NCBI RefSeq assembly: GCF_018860805.1
Contig: NZ_JAHKQR010000011.1
Coordinates: 986,366 to 1,050,365, forward strand
Length of the DNA: 64,000 nt
DNA from: Aestuariibacter sp. A3R04
GTDB lineage: Bacteria > Pseudomonadota > Gammaproteobacteria > Enterobacterales > Alteromonadaceae
Direction of reading: 5' to 3'
The position numbers and the translations under genes were made by a program. Positions 62,107 through 64,000 of this stretch are shown here, piece after piece. How positions within the stretch are numbered: position 1 is the stretch's first letter; every line of letters begins with the position of its first letter. The notes below the pieces were generated by a model, which was not told where the DNA came from, ran no database searches, and saw nothing but the letters and a program-made list of their open reading frames with translations.

Positions 62107-63498
62107 ATGTCGTCATCACGTCCGGCAGTGCTTGAAATAACAATACTGCCAACATCGTTATCACTGACAGAATTGTTTGTTCAACTGTCCTCAAAACCTT
62201 ATGCAACCCTCTTTGACTCTGCGGAGTCAGACGCCGGGCGTTTTAGTATCGCCGTTTGGGACCCAGTCACCGTAATTGAAGCCAGGCAAGGTAAAGTAAC
62301 TATTACCAACACCAAGACTGGCGAAGTCCAACCGGCGTTGGCCGACCCGTTTACCACAGTACACCGAGAAGTAGAGCGCCGTCTGGGTTCGACGAATATT
62401 GTTCATGATTTGCCCCAGACAGATGTAGACGCCCTGCCCTTCCTCATCGGGGCTGCCGGGCTTGCAGGATACGATACGGGTCGATATTACGAAGCTCTTC
62501 CCAACAGAGCAAAGGGCAATTACCTCTGCCCTGATTTTGCCGTAGGCATTTACGAACAATCGCTTATTGAAGATAAGCAACGCGGGATTATTTACGCCTG
62601 TAAACTGAGCCAACATCCAGTCTTTTCACTGCAACAGATGCCCGGTCGACGAGCACCTTTTCGTCTTTGCAGCGAATGGAAATCTAATTTAACTCAGCAC
62701 AACTATCTAACGGCACTGACACGAATCCGACAGTATTTGCAGGCTGGAGATTGTTACCAGGTAAACCTGGCTCAGCGATTTACCGCCGAGTATGAGGGCT
62801 CAGAATTTTCAGCTTACCAAGCGTTGCGACAAGCGAACCGGGCGCCCTTTTCTGCATTTTTGCGTTTGCCCAACGCCACGGTTATGAGTATCTCTCCAGA
62901 ACGCTTTTTGTCGGTGAAAGGCGGCATTGTTGAGACCAAACCAATAAAAGGCACTCGTCCGCGGTATAAAAACAAGCGCGATGACGAAAACAGTGCCAAA
63001 GCGCTGTTATCTGCAGAAAAAGACCGCGCCGAAAACCTGATGATTGTCGACTTGCTACGCAATGATTTAAGTAAACATTGTTTGCCTGGCTCAGTAGACG
63101 TTCCGTCTTTGTTTGCTCTTGAAAGCTACAAAGCAGTGCATCATATGGTAAGTACGGTGGTTGGTAAACTCAAACCTTCGTCCTCAGCCATGGCTTTATT
63201 GGCCGGTGCATTTCCCGGAGGGTCCATTACCGGCGCACCAAAAATACGCGCCATGGAAATCATCGACGAACTTGAGCCTCACCGACGAAACGTGTACTGC
63301 GGGTCAATATTCTACCTCGGTCTTCGACAAGACATGGATTCCAGTATTCTCATTCGTACACTTTTAGCTGAAAATGGTTATCTTCATTGCTGGGCTGGCG
63401 GCGGCATCGTTATCGATTCTGTAGCCACAGAAGAGTATCAGGAAACACTGGATAAAGTGTCCCGTATTTTACCTGTACTGGAGAAAGGTGTTGACTAG
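62107..63498 (+). CDS. pabB: aminodeoxychorismate synthase component I
   Basis: This encodes 463 residues, the size of E. coli PabB (453). With PabA it converts chorismate and glutamine-derived ammonia to 4-amino-4-deoxychorismate for folate. Motifs: QAGDCYQVNLAQRF, SPERFLSVKGG, KPIKGTRPR (nucleophilic lysine), AENLMIVDLLRNDL, GGSITGAPKIRAMEIIDELE and YCGSIFYLG; these match PabB rather than anthranilate synthase TrpE in the PIKGT form, where TrpE has PIAGT. It overlaps the nudL start by 11 bases. pabA is not in the window. Confidence 0.95.
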   Translation: MSSSRPAVLEITILPTSLSLTELFVQLSSKPYATLFDSAESDAGRFSIAVWDPVTVIEARQGKVTITNTKTGEVQPALADPFTTVHREVERRLGSTNIVHDLPQTDVDALPFLIGAAGLAGYDTGRYYEALPNRAKGNYLCPDFAVGIYEQSLIEDKQRGIIYACKLSQHPVFSLQQMPGRRAPFRLCSEWKSNLTQHNYLTALTRIRQYLQAGDCYQVNLAQRFTAEYEGSEFSAYQALRQANRAPFSAFLRLPNATVMSISPERFLSVKGGIVETKPIKGTRPRYKNKRDDENSAKALLSAEKDRAENLMIVDLLRNDLSKHCLPGSVDVPSLFALESYKAVHHMVSTVVGKLKPSSSAMALLAGAFPGGSITGAPKIRAMEIIDELEPHRRNVYCGSIFYLGLRQDMDSSILIRTLLAENGYLHCWAGGGIVIDSVATEEYQETLDKVSRILPVLEKGVD

Positions 63499-64000
63499 AA
63501 CCGAATTCAATGCGCGTTTTCATCACATACGCAACGTGAAATACGAAGCCGACTACCCGCTAAAAGACTGTGGTAGGCAAGCCGCTGTGCTTATTCCACT
63601 GGTAGATTACGGTGAAAAGTTAGACGTCTTGCTTACACAACGTGCTAAACATCTACGGCATCATCCAGGCCAGGTGAGTTTTCCCGGCGGGGCAAAAGAA
63701 CCCCAGGATACTGATCTGGTTGCTACTGCATTGCGGGAAACCGAAGAAGAAATTGGCCTTGATCCATCTTACGTGGATATTGTGGGCACACTGCCCCCCT
63801 ACAGGACAATTAGTGGCTATAGTATGACACCGGTGATCGGTTTTGTTGCCCCCGGACAACGGCTGCGGGTCGATGAAAACGAAGTTGCTGATGTCTTCGA
63901 AGTACCCTTACGCACACTAGTGGATCGCAAAAAACACTTAATTCATTATGCCCAACGGGAGCAAAAACACTTTCCCATTTATTTTGTGCCCTGGAAGCAA
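63488..64000 (+). CDS. nudL: NUDIX CoA pyrophosphatase (partial, runs off the edge)
   Basis: The frame from GTG 63488 (TTG 63491 is an alternative) stays open to the last base, giving 171 residues of a protein normally about 190. RQAAVLIPLV, TQRAKHLRHHPGQVSFPGGA and LRETEEEIGLDPS form the Nudix box and CoA-pyrophosphatase signature (LRxHxGQVSFPGG). It hydrolyses CoA to phosphopantetheine and 3',5'-ADP. The pair pabB-nudL is the same as in E. coli. The 3' end lies outside the window. Confidence 0.92.
   Translation, partial: MLTRTEFNARFHHIRNVKYEADYPLKDCGRQAAVLIPLVDYGEKLDVLLTQRAKHLRHHPGQVSFPGGAKEPQDTDLVATALRETEEEIGLDPSYVDIVGTLPPYRTISGYSMTPVIGFVAPGQRLRVDENEVADVFEVPLRTLVDRKKHLIHYAQREQKHFPIYFVPWKQ

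Noticed and set aside
1-64000. CRISPR arrays, tRNA or rRNA genes, insertion sequences
   Set aside because: No regularly spaced repeats of array type, no cloverleaf-like sequences and no transposase-like frames were seen; the 28-bp repeats near 42.4 kb are contiguous and too few for an array.

Overview
The window looks like part of the chromosome of a marine gammaproteobacterium of the Alteromonadales (Alteromonadaceae-like). The evidence is the gene families present (DUF2835 behind pepN, DUF3466, GlyGly-CTERM proteins, a GDH-180 glutamate dehydrogenase, YdiJ) and several gene orders shared with E. coli and its relatives: pyrD-rlmKL-uup-rmf-fabA, msrC-proQ-prc and pabB-nudL. The assignment rests on protein motifs and gene order read by eye; no database search was possible.

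Layout. Positions 1-2223 are the end of a phage-like element: a virion or peptidoglycan-hydrolase-type protein, a cassette of small membrane proteins that looks like a lysis module, and a DUF3653-like DNA-binding protein. A near-canonical dif site (XerC/XerD recombination site) follows at 2381-2408, so the window starts at the replication terminus and the element probably entered through Xer recombination. Next come decayed signalling-gene fragments (2542-2974). The rest is ordinary chromosome. Most genes lie on the minus strand, transcribed toward dif and so with the replication fork, and all six KOPS-type octamers seen point the same way.

Metabolic and informational blocks: ydiJ, a DksA paralogue with a reduced zinc site, dihydroorotase, photolyase with a DUF2256 partner (3.5-10 kb); fabA with a FabR-like box in its promoter, rmf, a DUF3466 secreted protein, uup, a glutaredoxin-like protein, rlmKL, pyrD and the 1612-residue NAD glutamate dehydrogenase (10.7-23.8 kb); pepN with DUF2835, an NhaC antiporter, an NSS symporter, prc, proQ, a small acidic protein and msrC (31-40 kb); an SpmA/SpmB-like membrane protein, a SatD-like/DUF3307 pair, an aminotransferase, tesB, a Ser/Thr kinase, rlmJ and the bkd operon (41-53 kb); a large cell-surface subtilase, an atypical Nramp-like transporter, rmuC, fumarase, pabB and the truncated nudL (53-64 kb).

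The least understood parts are: (1) the four-gene envelope cluster at 23.9-30.8 kb (RND/MMPL exporter, YCF48-like beta-propeller, DUF1329, DUF1302 barrel), probably a route for moving a hydrophobic compound through the envelope; (2) the SatD-like/DUF3307 pair, whose first protein combines nucleotide-cyclase-like motifs with a possible helix-turn-helix and is preceded by 28-bp repeats; (3) an orphan promoter-hairpin-terminator unit near 45.34-45.45 kb that looks like a small RNA; and (4) the phage-like element next to dif. No tRNA, rRNA, CRISPR array or insertion sequence was seen.
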